Notes under the pieces: generated by a model | Seen by the model: the letters and a program-made list of their open reading frames with translations, nothing else | Told to the model about the DNA's origin: nothing | Database searches by the model: none | Shown here: piece by piece, positions 34,751-52,697 of the stretch | How positions within the stretch are numbered: the stretch's first letter is position 1 | Layout: each line of letters starts with the position of its first letter | Position numbers and translations under genes: made by a program | Origin: Anisakis pegreffii | Taxonomy: Eukaryota > Nematoda > Chromadorea > Rhabditida > Anisakidae | NCBI GenBank assembly: GCA_035041965.1 | Contig: JAPYMA010000328.1 | Coordinates: 1 to 64,000 of the forward strand | Direction: 5' to 3' | Length of the DNA: 64,000 bases

Positions 34751-34772
34751 ATATATATATATATATATATAT
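34751..34772. repeat. (AT)11 microsatellite
   Basis: Twenty-two bases of alternating AT about 90 bp upstream of the type II gene start. Confidence 0.95.
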
Positions 34773-35234
34773 GAAGGCTCACAGATATCAATGTCGTTAT
34801 TATTTAGCGACATTTTTTTCCGAACAGATAGAATTCGAAACGAAACAAAATGAAATGAAACAGGTTGGTCCTGTTTGGTCCTGCCCATTCAGTCATCTGT
34901 TTCGTTAAAGGAATAGGTATATTAACTACCAAAAATGAGCAAAAATTCGAGTTCGTTGTAAACTGAGGTCATATCGTACGGTTATTCATCCCTCGAAAAC
35001 AACAAGCAACACTTGTATTGATGCACTTATCAAAATACAAGCTGAAAATTCAAGAGAATGAAGCAAGCCGGGAAAAGAAAACTCAGTTAACTTGTTAATG
35101 GGGCAGTAGCTGGCGAATGCAATAACGGAAATGGAATGAGCAGCGAAAAATCGAAGATGATCAGTTTTGTCATAAGGATTCCGCCGTTGTTCAAATCATA
35201 TCATTAATTCAGACATGCGAAATAATTCTTCAGT

Positions 35235-35438
35235 ATGGCATTACTTCAGGTTTTTTTGCTCACTCTTTATACGTCAGCAGTGTTTGTTATCAGTAGTTTC
35301 TTAAGCGATGAATGTGATAAGAAAGCATCGATTTGTTTGTCTGCGATTGATTTACTTGCAATTTGTTTTTTAGACGTTTCAAACTGCCTGTTTGAAAGGA
35401 GTTACTTTCAGTTTTGGTTTAGAAACATTTTTCAGTAA
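35235..35438 (+). CDS. Possible small secreted Cys-containing protein (67 aa)
   Basis: The ATG lies one base after ATAATTCTTCAG, a good spliced-leader acceptor. The frame begins MALLQVFLLTLYTSAVFVIS, a convincing signal peptide, followed by SDECDKKASICLSAIDLLAI and two more cysteines, ending after 67 codons. No homologue is recognised and no paralogue lies in the window. A polyadenylation signal is not obvious. Confidence 0.35.
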   Translation: MALLQVFLLTLYTSAVFVISSFLSDECDKKASICLSAIDLLAICFLDVSNCLFERSYFQFWFRNIFQ

Positions 35439-35890
35439 GATAACCAAATAATGGATTATTCCTTTGCAGTTTCGCACTCGTTGACAAATACTTAAAATAG
35501 TTCACTGTTGTGTGAACTACTTTACCGTTTCAGCGTAAATGGCTCATCATTAGCGAATAGTTGAAGTGACATTATTGCGTTCTGAAATATGCATTTCAAG
35601 TTGATAGATTAATCGACAGATATATTGATACGACCAAAAGTTATTGTATTCACATATCACATATCGTTAATCAAGAGTGATGTCAACAAGTGATCACAAA
35701 ACAAATCGCTGCAATCCATGAAGAATGAAGCAATATTCTAACTTACCATCCAATGATTCCTGCAATATGAACAAGCAAACGATGTCGTTCAACATTTCAA
35801 ATTAGCCACTGCTTAAGTTTGAAGAAATGCGTCTTAACGATGGAAGAGTCTTAGAAGAAAATTTTCAGGTCTTGTTGCAAATAAGTCATG

Positions 35891-36091
35891 TTATGCAAGA
35901 GAGACGTTGAAACAACCGAAGAGATAAGCGAAAACCAGAAATAGGATCCGAATCAAGCAGAAACAATAAGGTTCTGTAATGCAGAAACCTTTCCGGATAT
36001 AAACATTCATTCGATGCTGTTTCTTCATTCCTTTCTCAGCATGTTCCATTTTTGTATCGTCAGACAATTTCGTGGAGTGTTCGCTATTCAC
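35891..36091 (-). CDS. Possible small type II membrane protein or exon
   Basis: The frame starts MNSEHSTKLSDDTKMEHAEK, a charged N-terminus like the first exons at 13764 and 27868, then has one hydrophobic segment (FCLIRILFLVFAYLFGCF) and stops 66 codons in. The resemblance to the neighbouring family is in layout, not in sequence. Confidence 0.3.
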   Translation of the reverse strand: MNSEHSTKLSDDTKMEHAEKGMKKQHRMNVYIRKGFCITEPYCFCLIRILFLVFAYLFGCFNVSLA

Positions 36092-36379
36092 ATTGACATG
36101 ATTGACTCAGCCACAAAATGCTCACTTCACAGAATATTCGTTGTCAAGTTTTGAGCGATTCTTTTCCGCACTCTTACTCTCATACTCTCGGGTTTTTTAT
36201 GACATCAAATTTGGTCTTCTTATATAATTTTTGTTGTTTCTTGCTCACTCAAATATTGTACCTTGATGTTATTCACTATGATGAACAACTGCATACAGTT
36301 TTCAGCTTTTTTTGCGAGCAATCATTTTTTTGCGTTTTCACCATTCTACAACTTTCTGTTTTCGACATGTACTTTTGAT

Positions 36380-38700
36380 GGTGGAAGCTGAACGATATGT
36401 GAACGATATGCGAATATGCAGTTACCTGTTAGCATAGAATATCACCGAAGTCTTATGGGTGGCGTTATCGAGACTGATGCATAAGATGAACGATCAGAGT
36501 ATATGCGAAGCATTAGAAGATCAAAAGCACAAACGTTTAAAGCATAAGAGGATTAGAGCGCAAATGATCACTGAGTAAGATATTTAAAGCATAAATGATC
36601 ACACGTTTAACGAACGAAAAATCAAGGCATAAAACAGATGATAATGGGTGTGTGCATGTTACTGAGCTCTCGTGAAAATACCTCGTAATCAGCTAGAATG
36701 CAAATTGCGAAAGAGATGAAACTCTCAAGATCGAGAGTGAAGTAGAAAGTATTTTTGGGAATGAAATTAGGGTGGAAAGTTGTCGAAACGATTGGAAAAC
36801 TACAATAAAAGTTTAAATGATTGAAAACGAACTGTAAATGATAAGAAATGTTAGCAGTCTTTTGGCAGTCTTTTAGAAAAAGAAAACTAATGAAATTCCC
36901 AAATATCACTCATCAGATTCTTGCATTCAGTAATAAGTGGGCAAAACAGGAGATCCCGAGAGGAATCATTAAGTTGTCTTCATCTTATTGCAATTTTACC
37001 ACCTTTCGACGGTTATTAGTTGGTTCCTCGCAAATAATTTTCGATTTCACTGCAGATTCCAAATTTCCCGACTGTTTCACATTTTGCACTCCAATGAGAC
37101 TGCGACAATATGCTCACCGATCATGTCACTCTATATAAGTCTGTGTCAGGTGTTTCGATCGATCGCATTATTTAGGTCGTTTCGATAATATATGATATCA
37201 AATTTCGATGGCATTTTCACCAAGTACCTGAATATTTGCACTTCTGCTGATGGTTGCGAACAATAGTATAGGTCAGATATCATGTTCAACTTACCATCGC
37301 GCGCTTGATACGAGAACTGCATGAAAATTTGCTGATGTCAATTTCAGATCTTTCTTTGCTGATGTTCAATTCATGAGAGATCTGTGAAATTGGTTTCTGG
37401 CAATGATCGAAACTCTATTCTCGATCAGAACGCCTATCGGCAGTGAGAGTGACGAAAATAATTTCGCCGCATTCAGTGGTTATCGAAACTGATAGACGCA
37501 AAATTACCCTATTGGTTCCTCGAACGGAAGTCTTCCATAGGAAAGTTTGCGGAACGTTAGCCTTTTCGTGCAAACTCCTAATTCAACAGCTGCTCGCCAC
37601 TGAACAGCCGTTGATTTGATATGATTCATAAAAAGCAAAGGAATCCTCCACATATTACGTATGCTACCTTTTAGCGAAAATCCTGTGGAAAGTATCAGTC
37701 CATCTTAAGTATGGTTATCTTTTGCAAACCCCTCACAGAGAGCAACGAAAACCTGTGGTATTTTTATCCAAACGTATATGTCATATATTTCGTTCTAGGT
37801 TTCTTAAATTTCGTTCATTCGTTTGTTCATCTATTGAATTGACTTCATTTTAAAAATGAATTTGTATTTTTATTATAGATTTGGTTTTTTCAGTTATTTC
37901 TTATTTGAATCGATTAAGTGCAGTTGAAAATAACGGAATTAATCAATGATAAGAAATGAGCAATTCGAATTGTTTATGAACAACTTTCTATAACCGGTTA
38001 TGCAATACGCTGTAACATCCCATTCAGTCATGTTCTCATAAACTCCTTTTGATACGACTTTTGAAGGGCATTTAAAACTTCACAATATCTGAGAAGAAGT
38101 TTTGTTTCATTCTTTAGTTAAACAATTTTAAGGATTCGCGCCAAAGCCTTTGACCAGCATATTTCGCTTACGAGAACTTGAATATATTAAAGGTGGTTTT
38201 CATTCGCATGTACAATTTTGCCTCTCCCCAATTGTTTCCGCTCAAGAAGAGTTGATATTCTTCAGATTTCTGTTTAGATAACGTTACTATGGGATTTTCC
38301 TCATTTTAATTTCCTCATTTTGTTTGCTGTAGGCTTGAACGCATTTCTTGGTTTATTTTAAGTGGACACAGACCGTGCCATTGGTAGATTATGATTAGTC
38401 AAGTTTAACTGTATTGAAACCAAACGTATATAATTTACGATATTGAAACTTCTAGAGATATCAAAATTTCACATTCATCCACCCTTCAGTATGAGACTTT
38501 TTATGCCAGGCTCATTAGAATGGGCATTCAACTCTCTCGAAACATTAGTTCGAAGATGAGATTGTTGAGAAGAGTACGGTGAACCCTGACGAATAACATT
38601 CGTAACATACCCATTGTATCATCTAATGTGTCTGCCTAATTTGTGATACTTGGTTGCATTTTGCATTTCATGTGTTATCGATGTTCGAAGTAGCAAAACC
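36380..38700. other. No gene recognised; AT-rich intergenic DNA
   Basis: Open frames at 36622-36909 and 36848-37188 overlap in opposite directions and have no motif. 36480-36620 repeats the words AAAGCATAA and GATCA loosely. The promoter of the saposin-like gene at 38742 should lie at the right end. Confidence 0.5.
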
Positions 38701-38741
38701 GCTTCATTTCAGCAGTAACGAACGAGCATTGTGCGTCAACG

Positions 38742-40091
38742 ATGAGTAATTTGGTTGTAGGTTTGTTTGTTCAATTTGATTTTTATGTAATGCTGAATCA
38801 CTTCAGTGTGGTGATATGGATAGGTGATCAAGAGACAGTGTGAAAAATTCTGTTCTCTTGTGAAAATATTTGTGTTTACTCATGTAATTAGGGGAATGTA
38901 ATACTGGCGCGATGAAAATGGAATATCTGCTTGTTAAGAAATGAAAAACTCTTCATCATCAGTTTTCATTCAGTAGGATTGTTTCAGTGTCTTTGTTGTT
39001 TGCTGTGTTCGCTTTCAATGATGTGCTGAGTGAGAATGTCGATACGGCATCATTTGTTCGTGAGAAACCAAAAGATAATTACGGCATAAAAAAGACCGTA
39101 AAGTTTCAACAAGTTGACCCAGTCACAAACGGATACGTTTGCTTGTTATGCACGCAAACGATCACTGCAACAAGAGAACTTGTTCTTGCTCACAAGGTTA
39201 GATTATTGATTTGACCTAGTCCAATCAGTTGCAGTGATGCGATTTGCTAACTGTTCATTTCGAAAATTTATCCTTGATACGAATGAAATTTTTTCTCAAA
39301 GATGAAGAAAATGATCGTAACTTGGAGAGAAATGCAAAATATTCCAGTGCTTTGAACTGTTCTAAGAGACCCGAGGAATTATTATAAAACCATGTTTCCG
39401 GTCAAATCATTTGTGGTACGATATCTGAGACAAGCAGCTACTGGATGCAGTCTAGCACTTGCTTCTGAAATCCATTCAACCATTTTTAGATGCGAACGGC
39501 AGAAAATTTCAAGATTGATTTTCATTCATGAAGTGATCGCTCCGAACCAGGTGGCGATAATCAGAGCGCGATATCTCGGCGCGTTACCTTTGAGCTTAGG
39601 TTGACGCTCATAGCTTAGTTGAGGTATCTATTAAACAAATAAATCATTAGGTCAAACGTGAGTGAGGTACATACTGAACAAGCAGATAATTTTACGGCAT
39701 GAGCCTCATCCCAAACCTGAGTTCGAATACACTGCACTGCAATATGCCGCTCCGATTATCGCTACTTCCCCGAACCAGTTTTTCATACTTTGCAACTTAA
39801 AACTGTCAAAGTAAAATTCATGCTTTCTATGGCCATGCAATTTATCACCGTATCACTAGACCCCAATTAAAATCCTCAAATTCGCTAAATTTATGGCGCA
39901 ATTAAGGATGTTCTTTATAGACAGAAGTAAGCGATATTCTGGAGCAAGTATGCTACAAACTGTTCGGCCAACATCCTGCTCAAGAGCAAGCATGTGAAGC
40001 GTTGATCGAGCATGAACTGCCATACATAATCAAGCTTATCGAAGAGAAAGTGCAACCTCATCAAATCTGCATTAATCTTGGCCTGTGCTGA
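38742..40091 (+). CDS. Saposin-B-type secreted protein (132 aa)
   Basis: Exons 38742-38760, 38988-39196 and 39921-40091 join in frame (GTTTGT...GTTTCAG, GTTAGA...CTTTATAG) to 132 residues. Exon 1 plus the start of exon 2 gives the signal peptide MSNLVVVSLLFAVFAF. One saposin B domain follows with all six cysteines in canonical order: YVCLLCTQTITATRELV,  EQVCYKLFG, EQACEALIEHELPYIIKLIE and HQICINLGLC at the very end, which form three disulfides. Nematode saposin-like proteins are small secreted lipid-interacting proteins; several are gut antimicrobial effectors, others lysosomal. An acceptor CTTCATTTCAG at 38712 fits spliced-leader addition. AATAAA is at 40208-40213. The 724-nt second intron contains only unrelated open frames. 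Confidence 0.88.
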
Positions 40092-40471
40092 TACTACGAC
40101 TAATCTCATTCGAATGCCTATTCCAGTTGTGATTCATTCTCTGACGCTTATAGTTAGCAGAATTTGGAGTTCGCCCCGTCACTGTTCTCATTGGTGTGCG
40201 CCAATCGAATAAATTGTTCAACTAAAATTCATGTTATTCACGTTTCGTGCTTAACCTGTATTTACTCGTAAAATCAATTAATGTGATGATTAGAAACCAC
40301 AGGGATAAACAACTTATCTCAAAAATGAATCGAAACATTTTATTCACCAGTTTCTATGGTTTTCATTCAAATATATTTAAAGATGATCATTTTCACATGT
40401 TAGCAACAGGGTTAGTTGCATAACAAAAGTTAACAAATACAAAGTTAATATCCGTAGGATCAAGAATAGCG

Positions 40472-40519
40472 AACAATATCGATAACATTCACAATTCTGT
40501 GAATGCTATCGATATTGTT
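40472..40519. terminator. 22-bp hairpin with 4-base loop downstream of the saposin-like gene
   Basis: AACAATATCGATAACATTCA and the last bases CA pair with 40498-40519 with one mismatch; the loop is ATTC. In a eukaryote this is not a classic terminator; it lies about 260 bp past the polyadenylation signal and may be a small inverted-repeat insertion. Confidence 0.45.
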
Positions 40520-40682
40520 GCGAACAAATAAAAGAGGATAGAAACTAATTTAAGGCTACTGCTTTGATTAAGCGCAAAATCGAATTGTTGAGCTTTCACG
40601 AATTGCGAACAAATAAAAGAGGATCGAAACTAATTTAAGGCTACTGCTTTGATTAAGCCCAAAATCGAACCGTTGAGCTTTC
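40519..40682. repeat. Two direct copies of a 79-bp unit (period 85)
   Basis: Copies at 40519-40597 and 40604-40682 begin TGCGAACAAATAAAAGAGGA and end GTTGAGCTTTC, differing at about four positions, so the duplication is recent. The first copy starts on the last base of the hairpin at 40472-40519. Confidence 0.85.
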
Positions 40683-41769
40683 TGTTGTTCAAGTCTTCCT
40701 CCTTCTTTGGCTCTCAAAATTTTGGGCTTGAAACATTTAGATGAAACGGAAATGGTATCGTTTGTACACTGTAAACTCAAACTGTGAAATGGAAAGATGC
40801 ACAGGCTTCCGACAAATCCTCAAATCAACGATGAATAAAAATAACTGAATTTTCTGAGCGTTCGTAAAGTCAAGAATTTTTTCTCCGTAATCCGAAATCA
40901 TTTCATAATAAAGATTCATCTCAGGAATTCTTCTAAAACACGCAAAGTGCATTCGTCATGAATCAAACGAACTACGATTTTAAACCAGAAAACAAAATTA
41001 ACGCTAAAATTAGATAATATTTCGCAATTGATGCAAACTTCAATCAAACTCATCACATCAAAATTTGAATATTTTTCAAAACAATACTAAAGTACAATAA
41101 CAAATGAACAAAACAAAGAATTTTAGTTCAAAATTATCAAAGGAGCATATTGTACGCATCATTTCCTCAAACGACTAAAACGATTCCAAAAAAATAAGAA
41201 AAACACAACGTAAAACAATGAAACCAATGAGATCTTTTCGAAATTGAACAACGAATAGCAAATTCATTATATGTTACAAACCGCAATTGTTTCTTGTTGT
41301 GCAAGCGAATGACAGCTTTTTTAAAAAGTGAACCGAAACAACTTTTTCACCGTTCATTAGATGTGAGTGCAGTAAACAAGTACAGTCCAATGAAAATCCA
41401 CAGGAATCAGAAAATCTGCGGTAACTGAAAACGCAACTATTCATACTGTGAATTCGCTTTTATGTAGCTTACGCAATCATTAACAATTGCATGGTCCGCG
41501 AGAACAAATCTCCAACTAATTTGGCAAGGTTGGGTAAGCACAGACATTTGATGACTGCCACTTGTAAAGACACTCTATGATCTATTCGATGTCGCAAAAA
41601 GACAACAGTCACGCTTCATGGGATACGGCAAACCCAACTGAGATGCAGAAATGGGTAAAGGATGATTCTACGATTCACTCTTAACCACCATCTTCTCAAC
41701 AGCGTCATGAACCACCGTAAGTGCCTTGGTAATCCCAAACGCAGTCTGTGCAACCCTGAGGTAGACTAT

Positions 41770-47001
<5,232 letters not shown>

Positions 47002-47009
47002 CTCGGCTG

Positions 47010-47019
47010 CTGCAGGAAA
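47010..47019 (-). promoter_or_regulatory. Likely spliced-leader acceptor for the MBT gene
   Basis: On the minus strand TTTCCTGCAG ends eight bases before the ATG at 47001, and no coding exon was found upstream. Confidence 0.5.
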
Positions 47020-47049
47020 CTTTTGAACTGGAATTCAATTCTATGCTTT

Positions 47050-48230
47050 AAATACGAATAAATTTCAACTCCGAGCAAGAGTTAGAGGAGATGAGTGATG
47101 ATCAAGTGTGCACTGACAGAAATATGGTGACAGGAATTTTCAAGGAATTCTTACCCGAAGAACTTACATGACTGAAAGCTAATAAGCTAGATGCATAACC
47201 AAAATTAATTTTCAGAAACAAGACTTCTGCAGAACGAAAAGAGTCTTATTTCATCTAGTGGCAATTCAATAATCTACAAGGGAGCCTAACGGACTGCAAA
47301 AACAATGCTCCTCAAACTTTTTTCACCTGATATATCTGTCAGTTGACGTCTTATGCGTTACATTATTGTGTTCAAAATATCTCAATTCAGCCGAATTTTT
47401 CGCGACATACCGAACTACGTATGCGAATGCCTCGATAACATACCCTTGATAACATATCATACGCGCCTCTTTTTATTTATTCACAAAATATTGAAAACGC
47501 ATTCGCATTGCTCAAAACGAACCGAAACGAACTATAGAGGTTTAAATAATCGGGTACCACGCTCGCCACATCACCACATAATAGGAAACTAATCACCCTA
47601 GATTCTTGCATAATAAGTTCTGGGAATGCGGTAAAATTTCGCTTCAAATCCGTTCGTTCAAAAAATGGTGTCTTCATCTGTCAGCGTTCGTTCGTAGTAC
47701 GCAGACACGATACGGTCCGATTATTCCCACTGTAGAAATCATGCTCAGAGATAGATGTTTTGTTTGAATACTACGCGATATACCCAACCGCATGTGATGA
47801 AAGTGGTGGTAGTGGAATTTAAGCGTAGCAAAGCTGGGGTTGAACCTGATACTGGACTGAGGTATCAGTTGTGCTGGCTGATGTCGCAGTGAGGTATCAA
47901 TTCAATGTGTAGATGGTTAGCTGGTATAAGACTCAACCCAAAATTGAGATTTACACGGTGAACCATTTTTCGTGACATAGAAACGAAGTGTAATCCATGG
48001 CTATACTTCCCTTCAATTATCGTCACTCGTAATCCGGTATTGATTAAGTGGGAATTTTGATCAATTCGTACCCGTCATGCGATATCCCTGAGAAGTAGGA
48101 CGGCAACAGGGTTTCCAAAATCCTGACTTTTTTCAATCCCGTGATCGACTTTCAATCCCGGGAGGATTCCAGGATTGAGCAACTGGAATAAAGAAACATG
48201 TTCAGACACATTCTTACTGAACCAATATGA
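47050..48230. other. No gene recognised between MBT gene and hAT 1b
   Basis: Open frames at 47353-47592 and 47477-47677 overlap on opposite strands and look random. 48085-48180 holds a TCCCGGGA-rich segment (AATCCCGTGATCGAC, AATCCCGGGAGGATTCC) related to 53565-53660 and 62760-62860. Confidence 0.5.
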
Positions 48231-48741
48231 TCATAATCGGTGTTGGGCAATAGTGCGCTATTCCGCTATTAGCGGAGTAGCGAAATAACGATAGCAGAAG
48301 TTCGAGTGGATAGCGGAATAACGATAGCGGTAACAGTGCTATCGCTGTTCGATAGCGGGCTGCTTCCGCTATCAGTTCGTCTGCAAGTGAATGCATAGTG
48401 CAGTGGTTCTCACGTCCGGGTACTCCATTGCCCCTTTTGATGATCTGGCAGGCCGCCGTTATTCGCACCTCTCAGATATAAGAATACCAGATGGTTAGGT
48501 CTTCTCTTAGACCGTTCTGTTCCTCATTATTGCAATCGAATATGATTGCATGAAGTGTTATTGTCTATGACACGCTCATTTCAAACTGATTTAGATGAAT
48601 TCTTATTCTTTTCAGACGTGTTCTATTCACTCTCATTGCTATAATATGCGAATGTCGTTTTGTTGATGAGCTTTTCTCATTCACTTCGTCTCATTTCACT
48701 TCACAATTCAAATTAGTTTCTTATTCTGTAGCATATACTAT

Positions 48742-49530
48742 GCACTAACAATCGAATATTGTTACTTGGGCGTCGAGTGGTTGTTTTGTCAATCGCTGCG
48801 AGCGATCGGCGGAATATTTATTTTATTAGAGTAAAGATTATTTATTGAATTGGTATTTGACTACGTTCACTTATGCAAAGTATTCACGGCGACTGATTAT
48901 TTACTCGGTTGTGTTCGCTTGCTTGACTTGCTCGCCTAGCCAGCGAGGTGGCGCAGATTGAGGCTAAAACAATGTGCACGGAAACTTGAGCATTGTGGCC
49001 AGCAACGCTACAAACGTTTGATAGCCTGGCCAATGCAGGTAATTAAGACGGTGAACAGTTGGTTTTCCGATCGTTCTATGCGAACGGCAAAATGTTCGTC
49101 ATTGTTGCGATTGTTTAATGGATTATTGTTGGTAGTCGGCTGGATTTAATTATGCAAATTATCTATAGCGACAGGCACTCGTTATTGGATGATTGTGGAG
49201 TGCTTTATACGCCGATTGCTATGGATCTATTCGGTTACATTAACTGTTTATCATTGATAACGAGAGATTACTGATAATATATTTTCGGGCTCCTTCTGAG
49301 CCTCTCTCCCTAGAAATCATTGGGTAATATGGGAGAGTAGCCCAAAATCTCTGTGCTTGCCAGATCAATAATCCAAGTTCAAATTTCATGAAGACAGATG
49401 ATTACAAACGCTATTATCGTTAGCTGTGCGGAAAGAATAATGCCAGGGAAGAAAGAATGTGATATTAGTGATATTGGTGATTACAGAGAGGCATAAACTC
49501 ATAATGAGTTTGATTTGCTGATTGAATAAA
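48742..49530 (+). mobile_element. Repeat family R inserted in hAT 1b
   Basis: Interrupts hAT 1b where copy a is continuous; ATACTAT occurs on both sides (48735-48741 and 49531-49537), a probable 7-bp target duplication. Length about 790 bp. It carries a frame starting MRLKQCARKLEHCGQQRY (48958-49149). There are no clear terminal inverted repeats. Relatives: 9380-9665 and 55105-55760, both inverted. Class unknown. Confidence 0.65.
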
Positions 49531-50005
49531 ATACTATTTACTGGATACATTGACGAGTGTTGAAAACCGAAATCAACAATGAAGCAACGAATATTATTGC
49601 TCAACAACCTTCAACAGTCAAATGATCAATTATAGAGTGTATTTGATAGAATGAGAATTTGACTTCAACTGTTGAATGAAATGAATGAAAAATTAGCAAA
49701 AGAGAACACTTTTGGTGATGAAAGCTGTGAGAGCCATTGCAATAGCAAGAAAAAGAATGAAAACTCCGTTAAAACACCATTCATTGACAAATGGATGTGA
49801 TTTCAATAAAAACCCTGTTATAACTAATGAAAACCCTGTTAGGCTTGGATGAGCTAATGATACCCAGGTAATAGGATGGCGTTCTATCATAACATAAAAC
49901 TGCACGGATTACTAATTCCCCGACCCTCTCCATTGCCCGTTTACACCTTCAAACGATCCAAAAATGGGTAATTTCACCCCTTATGAGAACAACTGGTATA
50001 GTCCC

Positions 50006-50257
50006 TGTTGTATAGTGATCAAATTATCATGCGTGATCAAATTATCATATAGGTAACCTGCTGATTTGTGTATGATTGTCGTCTATTGCCATTAATTTAC
50101 ATACAAACAAACTCTATATAAGGACGAGATCTCATTGTCGGGTCGTGTCTTGTCTCGATCCTAAGTAAAGGAGCGTCTTATCTGCTTGGGTCGTAATAAA
50201 GGGTTTTCTTCATCGTCGTCTCGGGTTATTTGTCGCTCATCAGTTAGCGACATAACA
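50006..50257 (+). repeat. 5' LTR
   Basis: Contains a tandem GTGATCAAATTATCAT pair at its start, a TATATAAG box at about 50114-50121 and AATAAA at 50195-50200, so it has promoter and polyadenylation signals. Confidence 0.95.
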
Positions 50258-50595
50258 ATTTGGCGATCAGGATCAACGGTTCGGTTGCCAAAAGTGGTAA
50301 AGGAGGGCACAGAGGACTCGTTTTCCATACGAAGCCTTAGTATCACGCGCCCTTTACTGCACCTCAGGTGTCAGCACGTGGCCAACTTGATACGTTTGAC
50401 GGTTTCAGCGAAACGTTTTTCCTCGTCGCTCGACTGAGCTGCTTAGGCCGATAGACCCAAAGAAGAACTCCGCCAAGCCTTGTATACTTGTGACTGGGGT
50501 CATCAGTGCGGTTCAACCGTCTCGGCACAAGTAACAAGAGACGCTCCCTCTGGGGTTAGTGCCCTAGCGTCGTTAGCTGCAGACCTACATCAGCA

Positions 50596-51489
50596 ATGAA
50601 CGACATCAACGATTCTTCATCGACTACGGTGGACCCGCTCGTCATGTTACTACAGCAACAGCAGCAGCAAATGCAGCAGTTCGGTACAGTGTTGACTCTA
50701 CTACAGCAACAAATGGCCGACCAACGAACGAGCACTACTCGACAACCATCGACGGCAATCGCGTCATCCGCCATGGACTCAGTGCTCGAGAATACCATCA
50801 CCACCTTTTCGTATGTGCCAGACGAAGATATCACATTCGCGGCATGGTATAAACGCTATGAAGATATCTTCAAGGTGGATGGTAAAAATCTAGACGATGC
50901 TGCAAGAGTCCGTTTTCTCTTGAGAGAGTTGGATGCGGTCGCATATGAAAAATACTCCAACTACATTCTCCCGCACCAACCTCGAGTTATCCAATTCAAC
51001 GAGACGATCACAATCCTAAAGGATATTTTCGGTCCACGAATATCAACGTTCAACCAACGTTATCAATGCCTCAAGATAACGAAAAACGACCGTGACGACA
51101 TCATCACGTATGGCGGAATCGTTAATTGAGAGTGCGAGAAATTCCGATTAGGCGAATTGATTGCCGAACAATTCAAATGCCTAATCATCGTCTGCGGACT
51201 TCAATCACCGTCAGACGCAGAATACCGACTTCATTTACTCAATAAAATCGACTCAGACGATCAAGTAACGCTGAATAGTCTTATCGCACACTACCGCCGT
51301 CTCGTCACGCTCAAACACGACACCAAAATGGTTGAACATCCCAGTGGTTTTCATGCAATCGTTAACGAAAAAAACAATCAACACAGAAAACCCTTCTATC
51401 ACAGCCGAAACCAACAAGATCAACCGACAGTACAACAAAAAATATTCCCAAAAGCCCATGCTGGCAATGCGGAGGTGTTCACTATGTAA
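50596..51489 (+). pseudogene. gag (capsid region) with one in-frame stop
   Basis: Begins MNDINDSSSTTVDPLVMLL followed by a Gln-rich coil (QQQQQQMQQFG) and a Gypsy-type capsid pattern (FAAWYKRYEDIF, ARVRFLLRELD). A TGA at 51127-51129 breaks an otherwise continuous frame to 51489. The heptamer C CCA AAA at 51447-51453 lies in this frame just before the zinc-knuckle frame takes over. Confidence 0.8.
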
Positions 51490-52697
51490 AAGATTGTTCA
51501 TACAATCGACGCAAGTGCACTACTTGCGGAATATTTGGCCACAAAGAAGGCTACTGCAATTTCAATCGGAAGCATCATCGACGCAGTCGCCACCAAACAT
51601 ATCGCTCGTCCGGCGTTCATAGCATCGTCACATCACGAGACACCCGTCGACGACGCCGATATATCAATATTCAACTGAACAATCGATCGATTCGATTACA
51701 AATCGACACCGGCTCGGACATCACTATTATGTCTAAAGCATCTTGGAAGCAGATCGGCGCACCCAAACTGTCGGAAGCTACAATAGAAGCATCGGCTGCT
51801 TCAAATAATCTGATACAATTTTCAGACCAGTTCTCACAGACACTGAACTTCAACGGCAACAGTGCAAACGGGTTTATCTTCGTTGGTAAAAACAACAACG
51901 TTCACAACTTGCTTGGCCTCGACTTCCTGGATAAACTCAATCTGTGGGATCTCAACCAACTTGGTGGTAATGTTCGACGATCAACAACAGTTCATCAAGT
52001 GTTCGACCAGCAACAACCAGCTCCTATGGTATTGAACATATCTTCTCGCCACCCTCCCAGCCACAATCAAACGGCTAAGCAGAAAGATTTGTCTAAGCAG
52101 AAAGAACACTTTGCAAATTCAAGAGGGAAGAGACTACGTCCGAAGCACTCCAGACATCCCTTCTCAACTTTGAACAATCAGTCTCCAGCAGAAATACTGC
52201 TAGGAAGACGCCTGCACACATCAATGGATTTGATTCGACTCACTACGCCTACCACACCACGACGCAACAGGGTAATGGAGAATCAATTTAGCAAAAGGCA
52301 TGGCGCACGTGACAGATCATTCGTCAAAGGTGATCTTGTTTATGTTCGAAGTTATCGCGGTCAGCAAAGGGAACGGAAAAAGGGAATAGTCGTCAAGAGA
52401 AGAGGCAGAGTGTTATATGATGTTCAGGTTGGCCCAAATCTTTGGAAGAGACACGCAAATCAGCTATTCAAAAGAGAACCTGACAAACAACCCTACTCAG
52501 GTAACGAGACATCGAATTTGCTCCTAGACACCTTCCATGCCAACCCAATTCCAACACCTGGCCCTTCCCCACAACAACACTCGCCAGTTGTACCAGTTCG
52601 ACGTTCCACTCGAATTCATCGTCGTCCACAGCGTTTGGTCGTCGATCCAAGGAAAAGGTCGTACGACTCAACAACTCAAGGCGGAGGTGTTGTATAG
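51453..52697 (+). pseudogene. Nucleocapsid zinc knuckles, protease and integrase remnant
   Basis: One frame runs from AGC CCA TGC: CWQCGGVHYVKDC and CTTCGIFGHKEGYC are two C-x2-C-x4-H-x4-C knuckles, followed by an Arg-rich stretch and the aspartic protease motif LQIDTGSDITIM (about 51700). Near 52000 the sequence passes directly to integrase remains. An integrase-like SPPSQPQSNG is readable only in a shifted frame at about 52046-52075, interrupted by TAA, then SPAEILLGRRLHTSMDL is back in frame. The whole RT/RNase H/integrase core, usually some 2 kb, is missing. Confidence 0.8.

Noticed and set aside
39392..39604. 70-aa frame within the second intron of the saposin-like gene
   Set aside because: The saposin domain is completed by the exons on either side, and no acceptor or donor supports it.
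48930..49010. tRNA-like A/B boxes suggesting a SINE head in repeat R
   Set aside because: TGGCGCAGATTGAGG resembles an A box but no convincing B box follows at the right distance, and the other copy does not preserve it.
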